Assembly (NCBI GenBank): GCA_037783545.1
Contig: JBBELK010000009.1
Coordinates: forward strand, 3,720,001-3,784,000
Source: Henricia sp. BOLD:AAB3569
Lineage: Eukaryota > Echinodermata > Asteroidea > Spinulosida > Echinasteridae
Direction: 5' to 3'
Length of the DNA stretch: 64,000 bases
Shown here: piece after piece, positions 26,001-36,532 of the stretch
How the letters are laid out: every line of letters starts with the position of its first letter
How positions within the stretch are numbered: position 1 is the stretch's first letter
The notes under the pieces: model-generated
The model's database searches: none
Seen by the model: only the letters and a program-made list of their open reading frames with translations
What the model was told of the DNA's origin: nothing
Translations under genes and position numbers: made by a program

Positions 26001-29000
26001 CGAGCGTGATCCAATTCCGGAAATCAAGAGACAATTATGCCTTTCCTTAAGCCTGTATCCCACTGGGCTGCGATAGTTCGAGACTGTTTGCAGACTTGAA
26101 ATTGGCGACCGTTTCAAGACAAAGTACGCGAACAGAGTTGCTGTCCCAATGAATCAAATACAACAGATTTGTCTTGGCATGTACATGTACTCTCTCGTGT
26201 CTGATGTTGTCAAGATGGCAGTACTGACTGCGCATGCACAGAATGGGCGGGAATTATGCAAAAAGTCTTATAAATGTCTGATGACATTCTGAAGACATTC
26301 TGCTGACTATTTTGCAATTGTTTCATGAATTTTTTCCCCTTATTCTCAAGACAATCTGAAGACATTCTGCAGACAATTTGGTGCACATTTCAAAACCTTG
26401 GCGACCACATATATCGCTCAAAATTCCCGCGACATCATGACGACCTCCACAAACAGACAAAGATTCTGCAGACATTCTGCAGAATGACAGTCGCAAATGT
26501 TGCCAAACAGTCCAGATTTCCACAGTTGTACAGAAATGCTACATTGTTTTCAATACTGGAGAGACCTTTTCCTTCAGGATTACTGGTGTATCCCTGTACA
26601 ATGTCATTCATCTTCTCTTAAAACAAAAGTAATATCTTAAGATAGATGTAGATCCAAGTAGATAACTTCAGCTAAAGAACTGCAACGAATAGTGCCACAA
26701 CATACCTTCCTGAAAGCCCTGTGTGCAAATTTCCAATATACCGTATGTCCAATATACCGTAAGGACACCAACAAATGTCACAAAGTATGTGTCCTACATG
26801 TATGTTACATACGTTAAATAGGAAGGTATGTTTTTGCTCTATTTGTTGATTAAGTTATCTCCTTAGATCTGTCTTGAGATATTTGTTTTGTTTTGAGAGA
26901 AGATAACTGGCATTGCACAGAGTTATGATCTGGTTAAAAGGCCTCTCCAGTATTCAAAACAGACTACATGTACATGTATGGTTCAGTCATAAACACCAAT
27001 AACACCACTACTTGTGCATCTGAATAGGTGTAATATCAGCCTACATATTGTGTATTATAGGTTTTCTAGGTGCGAGTTCAAGGTTGAGTTTAATGAAAAA
27101 TACGATTCTACAATATATAGATTCCTACATGTAAAATGTAGATTATGTACCGTATGCACATATTCACTAGTGCATACCGGTACATGTACGTGCCATATTT
27201 TCACATGTATGTGAGTTAGTGTACATTTATTATAAATTGAGGAGCAAACTGTTGCTTGCAGTTGATGTCGATGTGCGCACACGTGAGCAGATGCACGCGA
27301 GCAACTGACGGCAACTAGTTACAAGTACGCGTACATCAACACAACTTCCACAACTGGGTACAACTACGATAGTTGCCAGAAAGTAGAACATGAGCAACTC
27401 GTGGCAACTGGGATTTTTCCTGTTGCCAGTAGTTGCAAGTGCGCGTACATCGACCTTTTTAAGCAACTCCCAGTTGAAGCGAGTTGCTTCCAGTTGCCGG
27501 AAACACCAGTTGCCATTAGTTGCTTCCAGTTGCAATGTACGCTAGATGTAGTACATGAATTGTACTCTTTCAACGAGCTAATACTGTATGTACATGTAGG
27601 CGAGCCCCCAAGCATTGGGGAGTCAGATCTCATTTCAGTCTGTCTGGTCATGCATCAGAAATTTCCTGTCTTGGCACTAGGCCAGGAAACCAAAAAATAT
27701 AATAAATGTGCCAGGTATGAGTGCTATTTAAAGTGTAGTATGCATTTCCTAAATTTATTGACACACGGCACATGGGCATCTCGAGTACAAATGAAAAAAA
27801 AAAATACATGTAGCTGAAATAGACTCTCGGAAAAAAAATATTAACATATCGCCACCAAGAATATCTTTTTTCTATATTTGTATAGTGTATACATGCAAAT
27901 TTCCCTGCAAGCTCACACCACCCAGGTTGATGAATAGCCAATTTTGCCATTAAAAATTGCATCCTATTGTTGACCTTTGCCCGACACAACAGACTTCAGC
28001 AAAACGCATACTACACATTGTACATACCGGTACATGTAGTTTCACTTTCATTTTCAGAAAATGGCACTATCATACATACTATCATCTATGTACATGTACA
28101 TGTACTGGACCAATGTTTTTTTTGTTTTTTTTCAGCTTTCGTTACACACTTCCTCTCCTTCCCTTCCCCTTCCCCCAAAATAGCTAAATCAAAAATAGCC
28201 AGGAATGTACATTTCCATCCACATGTACATGCTATACTGCACTTTTTCATGAATGCATTTTGTCATGTGTAACGAAAACAGTGGCCATCTGTGTAACACT
28301 ACTGTATCAATCATGCATGCTTCAAAATTCTGTTTAGGCCAAATTTAAAAAAATACATGTTTCTCGTCCCCGCCCGCTTCCTTTTTTGAGGCCGCCTGGA
28401 TTTATTTTTTATTTTTTATTTCAAAAAAATGAGACAAAAATATTAAAAACTACAACAAATCCGTCGGAAAATAAATACTTGCGAGTTCGAAGTCTTCTAT
28501 GTATAGACTCTCTCGGTGACTTTCTACATCGTGTAGCTACTGTACCATCGCACGAGTCTATTTACCTGCAGCGGCCTAGAAATCTCTAATGGCAGTCATC
28601 TTGGAAAATAAAAATTAAAAAATAAAAAGCCCCTCTTCCTCCTTTTTTTGAAAACCCGGACGAGAAACATGTTTTATTTTTTACTCGGCCTTATCTATAA
28701 GTACATGTAATTAAAGGTACACACCTGCCTACTGTTTACATGATTTAGTGATGTAGGAGCATTGACAATACTTTGTTGATGGTCGTTGTAAAAAAAGATC
28801 ATCAAAATATCCCGTAATTTACTAAAGATGTGAAAAATTAACAAAAACGGTCAAAAGACGGGTTATACGCTTTACCAGCCGTTGCAACTACGCGCGAGCC
28901 TCACGACTTCGTCACAGACGATTTGTTCTTCTCCTGCTCAGGATATCTCAAATTTTCTGCTCACGATTTCACTGGACAGCCCGGACGACCAAATATGAAT

Positions 29001-29868
29001 TTCCGTTTTCTTTTGAGGAGTTGGCATCATGTTTTTTTATTCACGAACGTACACGAAGCAACACACCCGGTCGTGTGTTCACTCAGGCTATTTGCGGCGT
29101 GCTGCACGGGGGGAAATATCATACACTCCTTGCCGTAGCACGCGCTCGCTCCCGTTTTCCGGACTCTCGAAACAAACAGTTATGTTCGAATTTTCATACT
29201 TATGTTTAACTCTGTTTCGTACCTGTAGAAATAGTCTCTCTTTTGTCAATTACTTATAAATATTGGGGGGAAATCAGAGTTGAATTTGGTGCAGTTGTGC
29301 AGTAACAAACTTTTATACGGCTGGAAATACAACTAACTCACAAGACCACGTGACTTTTCGGAACCAGAATTTGGTTCCGAAAAGTCACGTGACCTTGAAT
29401 TTTTCAAAAGTGCTCAAAAACGGCCAAATTTGACGGCGTCTTTTCAGAATATATCTGATTTACTCTCGAAAGCGCTTCAGAATATTTGTATGGGTCTATT
29501 TCGAGCCCAAAATAGCCCAACAAAGAAGGTGTGTTCCTTTAACATATATGCGTCCCGACATTCATTTTCCATGTGGATGCAATAAAACCATTTTTACACA
29601 TTGTGCTTCTCATCATGATGCACCCTCCACCCTTCCCTGTACCTGTACCTGCCTGCAACACATCAACAAAACACCCGTGACCGAGTCACAAGGCACACGT
29701 CACGGGGCGCATTTCACAATCCGACGGGTTGACCCAGCCAGCGACCGCGGGGAGCGGCCGTACGTTCCGATGCAAAAATTATCCTCTAACAATGACTAAA
29801 AACGTCCTTGTCAACAAGCAAACAATACTCACTTTTGGCTTGTATAACCACTTGCGTATTGACATCAT
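13435..29868 (-). CDS. ZFYVE28: Lateral signaling target protein 2 (FYVE protein ZFYVE28), complete
   Basis: LST2 is an endosomal FYVE protein known in vertebrates to damp EGFR signalling and in C. elegans as a lateral-signalling target. Minus-strand exons: 29868-29833, 22826-22673, 21906-21782, 20975-20826, 19351-19209, 19079-18990, 18249-18148, 17695-16352, 15825-15671, 15236-14670, 14067-13964, 13551-13435. They total 3087 nt, or 1028 aa plus stop. The start [12 protein letters not shown] matches the family N-terminus. Residues 1-300 form the conserved N-terminal region ([57 protein letters not shown]). Residues about 267-714 (exon 8, 1344 nt) are Ser/acidic and low complexity. [20 protein letters not shown] is conserved. 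The FYVE finger occupies about 956-1028: [23 protein letters not shown]. Lys86 in RAKFPDD aligns with the regulatory ubiquitination site Lys87 of human LST2. Exon 8 uses a weak GTTGGT donor. Confidence 0.95.
14333..14625 (-). repeat. tRNA-headed SINE, type beta, copy 1
   Basis: The minus-strand head begins GGTACCGTGGCCGAGTGG, then GCAATGGGTG, then a body with the core TTGAGCAAGGCACTTAA. The same order occurs at 53497-53705 (+) and, decayed, at 49311-49516 (-). The head resembles a class II (long variable arm) tRNA. No retrotransposase is encoded. Confidence 0.75.
16066..16142 (+). repeat. tRNA-like sequence, probably SINE-derived
   Basis: Folds partly like a tRNA: acceptor 6 of 7 pairs (GCCCAGA/TCGGGGC), perfect 5-bp anticodon stem (TTGGC/GCCAA) with loop CATGTAA, and perfect T-arm CTGGGTTCGAATCCCAG. 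The D-arm is poor (GCGT/GAGA). The anticodon would be TGT (Thr). The weak D-arm favours a repeat or pseudogene over a working tRNA. Confidence 0.5.
17750..18115 (+). repeat. tRNA-headed SINE, type alpha, copy 1
   Basis: The head at 17980-18051 has a perfect 7-bp acceptor (GCCTTAT/ATAAGGC), an A box (TAGCTTAGCTGGTAGAGC) and a B-box-like GGGTTGGAATCCC. The anticodon loop is 10 nt instead of 7, so it is not a functional tRNA. A tail to about 18115 is shared with the minus-strand copy at 52320-52462 (TCCCAAGTTT, ACCATACCAAAT). The preceding segment shares CCTTGCTCAAGGG with type beta SINEs. Confidence 0.65.
19450..19785. mobile_element. Family U repeat, copy 2, in LST2 intron 4
   Basis: The right end CAGACTGTATATCTTTAA matches the terminus at 11878. 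The interior is collinear with 11590-11878. The left end is diverged. Confidence 0.65.
19856..19998. mobile_element. Palindromic TTAA element, family B, copy 2
   Basis: TTAAAGGCACAGGCTCGTC and its inverse, with GCGCGCGC runs in both arms and a loop near 19925. This copy can form a hairpin of about 70 bp. Confidence 0.9.
20493..20825 (-). pseudogene. Two decayed tandem copies of LST2 exon 4
   Basis: Two repeats with a 179-180 bp period lie just downstream of the real exon 4 (20975-20826). Each pairs the 3' part of the exon with flanking intron. The copy at 20742-20648 keeps the splice donor; the copy at 20563-20493 is cut off before the donor. Both carry an 8-bp deletion relative to the real exon (CCACTGGTTGAC for the interval around CTAGCTCGAGG), which shifts the frame. 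Both have lost the exon's 5' part with TIMNREIES. They are therefore non-coding relics. Confidence 0.9.
21002..21062. mobile_element. Truncated end of family E element
   Basis: CGTCCATTAAATTGGGTCAC and TTGTGACATATCTCAAAAAC match the end of the full copy at 46071-46468. It is cut by the adjacent family D element starting at 21063. Confidence 0.7.
21063..21209. mobile_element. Family D element, copy 2
   Basis: TIRs ATAGACCGTATCAAATAGC and GCTACTCGATACGGTCTAT, with GCTGCCATCTTGTAGGG and its inverse. 147 bp, non-coding. Confidence 0.85.
21485..21734. mobile_element. About 250-bp TIR element, family F, copy 1, carrying a CRE
   Basis: Collinear with 41461-41707. Arms: TTTTGGGAGTCAAATAATGC / its inverse, and GATGTGCGTGCGCGTTGTG / CACAACGCGCACGCACAT. 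It holds a perfect TGACGTCA at 21710. LST2 exon 3 begins 47 bases to its right. Confidence 0.85.
22268..22418. mobile_element. Family D element, copy 3
   Basis: TIRs ATAGACCGTACCGAATAGC and GGCTATTTGATACGGTCTAT. A broken relative lies directly left at 22175-22250. Lies in LST2 intron 2. Confidence 0.85.
22966..23339. mobile_element. Large foldback element, family H, full copy
   Basis: The two arms of about 180 bp pair: GTGAGTCTTTCCACGG / CTGTGGAAAGACCCATG, CATGCCTTTCTAAAAG / its inverse, and ATATACGCTCGTAACCG / CGGTTACGAGCGTATAT. Relatives: 7917-8220, 34286-34379 with 34917-35152, and the diverged 56545-56996. Non-coding. Confidence 0.85.
23760..24000. mobile_element. 241-bp TIR element, family G, copy 1
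   Basis: TIRs GGGGCCAATTTCATAAAGC and GCTTTATGAAATTGGCCCC. The interior has ACACAAGTTGACATACAATT. Other copies: 24122-24368, 39055-39301, 57211-57393. Confidence 0.85.
24122..24368. mobile_element. Family G element, copy 2
   Basis: TIRs GGGGCCAATTTCATAAAGC and GCTTTATGAAATTAGCCCC. Begins 121 bases after copy 1; the central orientation is reversed relative to copy 1. Confidence 0.85.
26547..26960. mobile_element. 414-bp foldback element M
   Basis: TIRs TTCAATACTGGAGAGACC / GGCCTCTCCAGTATTCAA. The interior includes AACATACCTTCCTGAAAG and GGAAGGTATGTTTTTGC as pairing arms. Confidence 0.75.
27230..27550. mobile_element. CAACTG/CAGTTG-rich foldback element, family J, copy 1
   Basis: Dense GCAACTG and CAGTTGC words on both strands. 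Closely matches 44060-44390 (for example ACAACTGGGTACAACTA-like, GAAAGTAGAACATGAGCAAC, GTTGCTTCCAGTTGCAA). Non-coding. Confidence 0.75.
28333..28692. mobile_element. 360-bp foldback element K
   Basis: Arms ACATGTTTCTCGTCC / GGACGAGAAACATGT at 28355 and 28655, continuing outward to AGGCC / GGCCT and inward through A/T-rich pairing tracts. Confidence 0.75.
28711..29542. mobile_element. 832-bp TTAA-bounded element L
   Basis: Ends TTAAAGGTACACACCT and AGGTGTGTTCCTTTAA (15 of 16 TIR positions match). It contains a perfect internal hairpin at 29341-29396 with arms CACGTGACTTTTCGGAACC. The interior is GC-richer than the surrounding intron. No transposase frame. Confidence 0.7.
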
Positions 29869-30412
29869 CTTGAAGCCGAATATCGCTAAGACGGTATCAT
29901 AATCTTTCATTACAAATCACAAATCCTGTGCTGATCATGATTTCCTGGATTCCCGTCAATGGGCAAAATTTTCATTATGATAATGAAACGAAAACATTGA
30001 TCCGTGTTGACCCCTGACATTTTGTGCGTGCGCGTGCGTGCAGCCTACGCGTTTTCGAAACCAGTGGATAGGGTTTTGGGCTTTGTCTTCACCTTGTTGG
30101 CTTTTAGCCTTCTTGTTTTCAGTCAGTTTGCACCGGCGGCCATGACGGGAGCAGGTCTTTGTATCAAAATAATGTGACAACAGATCCACAAAGCCTACAG
30201 TACTCGTCGCGACACGCTTTAACAATGTGACTGCCCCTGTCATGGCCGCCCATGCAAAGGCCCGGTCAATTGTCTCATACTCGGAATTCTTCACTTTGAA
30301 ATGGGAAACGGAAAATGGAGATGGAGATGCACGTCATTGCCTAGCAACCAACAGTTGGGTTGCTTTATGCCATTCTCTCCGACAGTGAACATGGTATTGA
30401 TTCTGTACTTCA

Positions 30413-30633
30413 CAGGGGCGGATCCAGGATTTTGAAAAGGGGAAGCGTGAAATTTTTAGATGACAATGAAATAGCGAGCGCGTAGCGCGAAGCCCTGACG
30501 GCTTCTAGATGGATTCTAGATTCTGTGGTGCGATCTGAGGCAATATTTAACCACTTTAAGCAGGAGAAGTGTGCACAAAAAAGGGGTTTTTGTTTTTGTT
30601 TTTGTTTTTTTTTTAAAGGGGGATCCGCCCCTG
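30413..30633. mobile_element. 221-bp element with 5-bp target duplication
   Basis: TIRs CAGGGGCGGATCCAGG / GGATCCGCCCCTG. It is flanked by CTTCA at 30408-30412 and 30634-30638. The uninterrupted target is present at 23420-23450 in a related repeat. A second copy of the element type lies at 48885-49072. Confidence 0.85.
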
Positions 30634-31017
30634 CTTCACACATGTTGCGAGCACCACATAGCATCAAAGGAATTTATGTGGTCAAGTGGATACCAAAGTG
30701 TGCATGTGGAAGGGAATATGTCAGTACACTAGACGATACTATGCAAAACATGCAACAGGCCAATTGATATAGAATGACTCTTCTACCCAATACACATTTT
30801 CCATGCTAAAAAAAGACAGATTCAAATTTCCAGGACACTAGATTTTTATTAGATTTCAAAAGAACAATACATGTATATACTTTATCAAAAGCTTTACAAA
30901 ATAAGGGATTGCGCTGCAGATTTCTCTTGACGCATACATTTTGTATTTTTCAAGCATATTTTTCGTACAAAACATTCAATATACATGTATAGGCTACTTT
31001 TTAAAAAAAATACTGTA

Positions 31018-31243
31018 TAATGGTCTTTCTATAAATTAGAGGTCCAATGTTGGTGTCCCCCGTTACATTTTACATCTTATTTTTGTAAATTCAGGACACA
31101 TTTTTAAAATACTTTCCATCTCAAAGAGTGAGTACATAAAGTACAATTCATAATTTTTGTACGAAAAATAACACATATCAGGTGTAACATGGGAAAATAA
31201 ATGTCACACTTTTGGACCCCAAATTTATAGAAAGACCCATAAT
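31018..31243. mobile_element. 226-bp TIR element N
   Basis: Arms GGTCTTTCTATAAATTAG / TTTATAGAAAGACC, with GGTCCAATGTTGGTGTCC against ACTTTTGGACCCC. A related larger element is at 46981-47413. Confidence 0.7.
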
Positions 31244-31634
31244 GTATTACTGTTTTTATTTATTCTGAATAGCTGGTACCTTTTTAGGTAATTTCTGTCA
31301 AGTATAGGGCTGTTCCAATTGTTCATATTTATTCAAATATTAAATATATATTAAAAGAAATTGGTATATTTTCAGTAATATACGCCTATAAGCATTATGT
31401 AAGTTTTTACAGAAGTGGAATTCTGCCGAAACCTGTATGCAGAAGAACCAATTCTTTTCTAGAATGATAATTTTTGTATACTGCCTTATAGTTTGTTGTA
31501 TTCTATTATTTGATTTTGAAATAAATACACAATTTGGATCAAGGCCGTTTAAAAGAATATTTGATATTAAAATGAATACTGTATTTCATTTAGTCAAATA
31601 ATACAAAATTTGAATTTGCACAGCGGCTAGCCCC

Positions 31635-31752
31635 AATAGACCGTATCAAATAGCCGCCATTTCATGGGGCACCTTTTGTTACTTAAACCGTTCAACAATG
31701 GAAGCACAATATGTGCAACCATGCATGTCCTCAAAGAACAAAGAAACTGCCA
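31635..31752. mobile_element. Family D element, 3' truncated
   Basis: ATAGACCGTATCAAATAGCC through AAAGAAACTGCC is nearly identical to copy 3 at 22268, then stops before the second arm. Confidence 0.75.
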
Positions 31753-33394
31753 TCCAGTGCCATGAACTGTGCGTTTTGTGTTGATAAGCTGTTAGATTAT
31801 GTTGTCACTTCGAACAATTTTGTACGTTTATTGTAAGCTTGCGAAGCCTGTAAACGTGAGGGTGCGCGTTGTGCACTGTTCTATTAAACAACACAGAACA
31901 CCCAGTTCATGGCCCCCAGTAATGGCGGACGTGCAGGGAAAGAGTCCTTAGCAACCGGATTCGTCTGTATACAGTGTCCCAAAATCTTAAACCATTTGAC
32001 TGGAAAGACCTCATTCAAATGAAAGATAGACAGTGGTTCCAACTGTCTAATGCAATAACCTCACCCTTTATAAGAAAACAATGAAGATTTTCAAAGGGCG
32101 CCCTCATGTGAACGAAACTAGGCCCCTGACTACCACAGTAATATGGCGGTTTTGCTTGTAGTACAGCCAGGAAACCAATCTAAATACAACGGTAGGTTCG
32201 CACAATTTCTTGAAAATGAAAGCATGGACACAGCTTTTCATTGTTTTCTCGCAGTGTATATGAGGTACTGAGCTGACTTATACACAGGTTGGTTTTTATC
32301 ATACACATCCTCAATCACACATGGAGATTTATAGTTTGTAACAGTTTTCTAATCCTGTAATCTATTTTTAATGTGAGCTCGTCAATTGTCACATCCACTC
32401 TGTCACTGTACAGTTCAAAGGCTCGATGTGATGATATAACTCCAAGAATCAGTTGGCCTCTGCACTCAGTCCAAATGGCCGTTTCTTGCCATGACTGCAC
32501 AAAAGAACGCCGTTGCACTGTTAAAAATAAACTGAAGATAATACAGATGTACAACCGTGAGAACCTTTGCAGAATCATTGATGACGTCTAGAACAAACCT
32601 TAGTGAGTTGTTTTTTTTCTTCAGTTATCGAGTTGACACGTTGAGCAAATTCACACAAATTCCTGCCATGTTTCTCTATCTTCGTTCAAACCACATGGTA
32701 CAGAGCATACTCCCTGTCTGACGGGGAGCAGTGAGAGCAAACTTTCACTGACCCGAGTGTCATTATTCTCGTTGTTTGCACGCGCAGGAGTCTGCCCAAA
32801 TGCACACAACCATTGAGTCCAACCAGTACTTGATCAGCTATCACGAAATGTCCGACATGTCCATGTCAATATGGTGCTCTGTAGCATTTGAGTTCTGTTT
32901 GCTCTGTTCCCACTTTCGAGCTGCCAAACAAGCATAGGAGAAAAATAGTTAAAATGTAAGGTTTTCTTCAAATTTTCATCAAAAGTTTGTTTTGGAACAC
33001 AAATATATGGCAGAACAATAGAGTACTAAAGTGAAAACGTCACCCTTTGTGTTGCCATGGCTACTGGGTCTACACAAAAACCAGTTAACTGTTTCACTGT
33101 GCTTAAGTTATAAATGTTTCAGATTTAAATACCAATGTTTAGACCCAGTCTAATGTTTAGAATGTTCTAAAATGTTTAGACCCTGGTAACCGACATCACA
33201 CTTAATACTTTAGTAATCTATTATAAATGTTAATTAGGGTTTGCCCTTACCCTGACGTATATTAGCACTGTATACTCAGTGCTTTCCTGAGACACTACGA
33301 AAAACTTCATAGCATGCTCGGGTGGGATTTGAACCCACGATCTCCTAATATCTCCTAAAATCTCCTGGCTGAGTAATCTAGCGCATCAAACATC

Positions 33395-33645
33395 ACAGGT
33401 TTACCCCCAGAAGTTAGCTGGGTTCCAAACAAGTTGTTAGTTTCCATCCATGGCATGGAGTGACTAGGAGCATTTCTACTCCCCCTGGATGGGATGCCAG
33501 TCCATCACAGGCTTACCCCCAGCAGTTAGTTGGTTTACCCAACAGGTTGTTAGTTTCCATGGCATGGAGTGACCAGGAGCATTGCTACTCCCCCTGGATG
33601 GGATGCCAGTCCATCACAGGTTTACCCCCAGCAGTTAGTTAGGTT
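33395..33645. repeat. About 112-bp tandem repeat, 2.3 units
   Basis: Units run from CACAGGTTTACCCCCAG to CTGGATGGGATGCCAGTCC. Two full units and the start of a third. A tRNA-like B box (GGGTTCAAATCCCACC on the minus strand, about 33324-33342) lies just to the left, so this may be a SINE with an amplified tail. Confidence 0.8.
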
Positions 33646-33958
33646 TCCCGTGTGACGTCTATTGGGAAGTGTGACGTGTGAAGTGTGACGTGGGTTGCCA
33701 TGCAAACTATCATGGCCGTCGGAAAAAGTACCATTGCAAAAGCACAGGGACACGGTTCAGTGATTTTTAGTTTAGAGCCAATTGCCTAGGCAACCAACAA
33801 AAGATGACGTATTCACTTCGACAGTCTATAAGTAGACCCTTTGCACCCGGAGCCATGGCAGGGGTCAAGTTTTCATATTTAAATGATGTGACAACAGATG
33901 TACAAAGAGCCTAATGATTCCCATTTTAATAGACGTCTGTTATTTTTCGACAACTGAG

Positions 33959-35692
33959 CTAATTATACGTACAGATATAATACAAGTCGAGTTGTTGTCG
34001 CAAGCGCACTTGTTTCAGCTCTTCTTTGTACCGTTGTGTTCTTGCCTCCATTTCTGCCGAGGGGCGTGAAAATAATCTCACAAAAATGCCTTTGTGTCTG
34101 AAGAAAGGACATAAGAAAGAATTTAGAGGCAGCTAAAAATAAACAAATGCAGTACAGTATTATATTCATTGTCCTCCACTGGTTGTCCTACAGGCTGAGC
34201 AGTGCCCTCTTGCGGCGAACACTCATTAACCCAGTGAATCCGTGTTCGTCGCGTGAGAGCGCTGTTATAAAAAAGATGAACGCAGTTGGGTCTTTCCACA
34301 GTAAAGGGGGCATTTTGGCAACACAGACCATATTTTCAAGAAATACCTTTGTCTGGTCTTAAAATAAAAGAAATAAGTTTAAAGGCCCAGTGGATCATTT
34401 GCAATGACCCCAAAAAGTAATCGACGAGTTTACAGGGCAAAAGTTCTGAAAGTTAAGATTGAATTAATAGCAACTATCCATTGAAAGGTTTCCGCTCAAA
34501 ATGATATAATTTTACCAGAAAATAATCCGTAAAGATGAAATTATTTAGATCGTTTGCAAACGATTTACTTATTTTTGGTTCGCATCTACGCGGTCCAAAA
34601 TGCATGGGCGCTGTGTACTCCGCGTGCGTGTTCCAACGCGATGCATTTTTATGGATCGCGCGCGCACGCAGTATGTGCGCCACAGAGTGCATGACGCAAG
34701 CCACATAGTACCCGATCAACTGAGAACGAATATTTGAAACACCCCGCCAAGACCAGGAAAATGCATATGGATTTTCATGGTTTTTTTAAACGCGGTACAT
34801 TTGACAAAGCTGAAATTTCTTCGGATGAGTTTGTTGATGTCTTTCTTTTGATTTATAATGGTTTTATTCGCAGAATCGCTCAAAAACAGATCATCTACAG
34901 GGCCTTTAAGTTGTGCTGACACGGACACTTGTGTTACATTTTGGGCTGTCCCGGTTACGAGCGTATATTGGAAATTTGTACACAGGGTTTTTAGAAAGGC
35001 ATGTTGTCACACTATTTGTAACCCTTTTTGGGCCTAAGTTATCTCTTAAGAACCACTGAAACTTATTTCTTTTATTTTGAGGCCAGACAAAAGTATTTTC
35101 TAGAAAAAAATGGTCTGTGTTGCCAAAATGGCCCCTTAACCGTGTAAAGACTCAGTTGTATCTGTCGTGGCAGTGATCGACTGCAGATTGGATCGCCGAT
35201 GAGAAATAAATGCGCGATAAGCGAGCAATAATGATGCGAATCAGTTTTGCGACTTTACACCTAATTTTTGAATGACTCTTTTGTACACCAGTTCTGAAGT
35301 GTTTTTAGAGGGGAAATGGATTACTAATGGTACCTCTAATGATTTTGTCTGGGCTGAGCACCCGGATAAAACAGTTAGTGGAGAACCCTGCATGTATACT
35401 GCCTTTAAAGGCACAGGCTCGTCAGCAATGCGCCTGCGCCAAATTCGTGCCACGAAATACACAGCTCCGTGCCTTTGCTACATGGAGCTGCGTATTTCGT
35501 GGCATGAATTTAGCACGCGCATTGCTGACGAGCCCCTGCCTTTAAAGAGTCAATAGATAATAATTTTATTTACCTCTTTAAGTACACAAAGAGCCATATG
35601 GACACAATGAAGACGACCATGTAGATGTTAGTAGCCTCATTCCAGTGGTCAATGTGCACTTCAGGTGGTAGGCCGTGGTTCTCACTTGCCAT
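33959..35692 (-). CDS. SMIM19: Small integral membrane protein 19, complete
   Basis: Two coding exons, 35692-35574 and 34097-33959, join in phase 2 to give 85 aa. The start MASENHGLPPEVHIDHWNEA precedes one membrane segment, YMVVFIVSIWLFVYL (about residues 24-38), followed by basic KRHKG and a coiled region ending VRLRQQLDLYYICTYN. The WNEATN motif before the membrane span and the RLRQQL motif near the end are hallmarks of SMIM19 (human C8orf40, 107 aa). The family's function is not established. A 5'UTR exon boundary is plausible at 35729 (TTTTCAG acceptor), with a possible non-coding first exon ending at 36672 before GTGAGT. The second exon is short relative to the human protein's tail. Confidence 0.9.
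34286..35152. mobile_element. Family H foldback split by another insertion
   Basis: Left arm 34286-34379 (GGGTCTTTCCACAGTAAAG...) and centre/right arm 34917-35152 (CGGTTACGAGCGTATATTGG...). They are separated by 34380-34916, a segment bounded by TTTAAAGGCCC and GGGCCTTTAA that belongs to the AAAGGCCCATTGTATC family. About 150 bp of the host element is missing at the left junction, so a deletion accompanied or followed the insertion. Lies in the SMIM19 intron. Confidence 0.7.
35405..35545. mobile_element. Palindromic TTAA element, family B, copy 3
   Basis: TTAAAGGCACAGGCTCGTC / GACGAGCCCCTGCCTTTAA. It sits 28 bases into the SMIM19 intron, immediately after the exon 1 donor. Confidence 0.88.
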
Positions 35693-36436
35693 GTCGATAC
35701 TCAGGGATAGCACATACCATCAATTTAACCTGAAAACCATTGAAACAGTATAGAATTAACAAACAAATATTCATCTGCTGTCTGACGATGTGGTCAGCAT
35801 GGGGACCGCACCGTTTCGACTGTGAAACTGCAGGTCTTCATCAGGCGATGGTATAGACAGTTTGGTATGGAGGTCAACGTCCACTGGGCCCTGCCTGTAC
35901 TCTATTTTTGCTCCAATTCTATGTCTGTGGATCACACTAGTCTGTTGTCAAGCCCATAGCCATTATATATCCATGTTATCCTAACCCTGTGAATTGTGCC
36001 TTGGAAATTAAAGACTACCGATTGAATCCAGTGATCGCCGATGTGTTGTGCTAATTAGCGGAGGATAATCGGACTTGCGATGAAAATAAAGGATGCGCTA
36101 AAGTAGGGGAATGTGAAAATCTATTCTTTGGAACATTATTCAATGATCTACCGCGCGCGCAGCATTTTACATTCTATCTTGGAGTTGAAAGTTGGAAGTT
36201 ACAATTTCAGGCGAGTTTTGAGGTTGAAAGTGTCGCTGGATTGAGCAGCGTCGCTCAGTTAAGCGATGCATTAACATATTTATGAGGACAAGTGACACAT
36301 ATCGGCAGCCAATGGCAATGCGTCGCTAGATTGAGCGACATCGCTCGATTGTGGTCACACACGTATTTTCACTCCATTCCTACTTGACATGCTGCGCTTG
36401 ATCAAGTTGATGTGACGTGAATTATACAATAAACAC

Positions 36437-36532
36437 TAGCTAAGATAATCTCAGCTCTTTTTTTATCATTTTTCATTGAAAAATGATAAAAAATGAAAAA
36501 TGATAAAAAAAGAGCTGAGATTATCTTAGCTA
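36437..36532. mobile_element. 96-bp perfect palindrome with 9-bp target duplication
   Basis: Forty-base arms are exact inverses (TAGCTAAGATAATCTCAGC ... GCTGAGATTATCTTAGCTA), separated by a 16-base A/T loop. It is flanked by AATAAACAC on both sides (36428-36436 and 36533-36541). Confidence 0.9.

Larger units (their letters stand above)
22827..29832. other. LST2 intron 1 (7 kb), repeat-rich
   Basis: No exon is visible. Elements inside: H 22966-23339, G 23760-24000 and 24122-24368, foldback M 26547-26960, CAACTG foldback J 27230-27550, foldback K 28333-28692, TTAA element L 28711-29542. The interval 24370-26540 shows no repeat or gene I recognise. Confidence 0.7.
29869..33958. other. Intergenic interval between LST2 start and SMIM19 stop
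   Basis: The LST2 promoter/5'UTR should lie just above 29868, but no clear TATA or upstream exon is seen. Contents: a family with GCGGCCATGACGGG (30127-30260, also 52865, 33850, 63280), inserted element 30413-30633, N element 31018-31243, D fragment 31635-31752, W copy 31990-32340, tRNA-like fragment 33310-33390 (-), minisatellite 33395-33645. No coding exon was recognised. Confidence 0.6.

Noticed and set aside
27230-27550. CRISPR-like array of short repeats
   Set aside because: The words are inverted, irregularly spaced and lack unique spacers, and the genome is eukaryotic.
29021-29259. Short overlapping frames in a GC-richer patch
   Set aside because: They lie within the TTAA-bounded element L and match no known protein.
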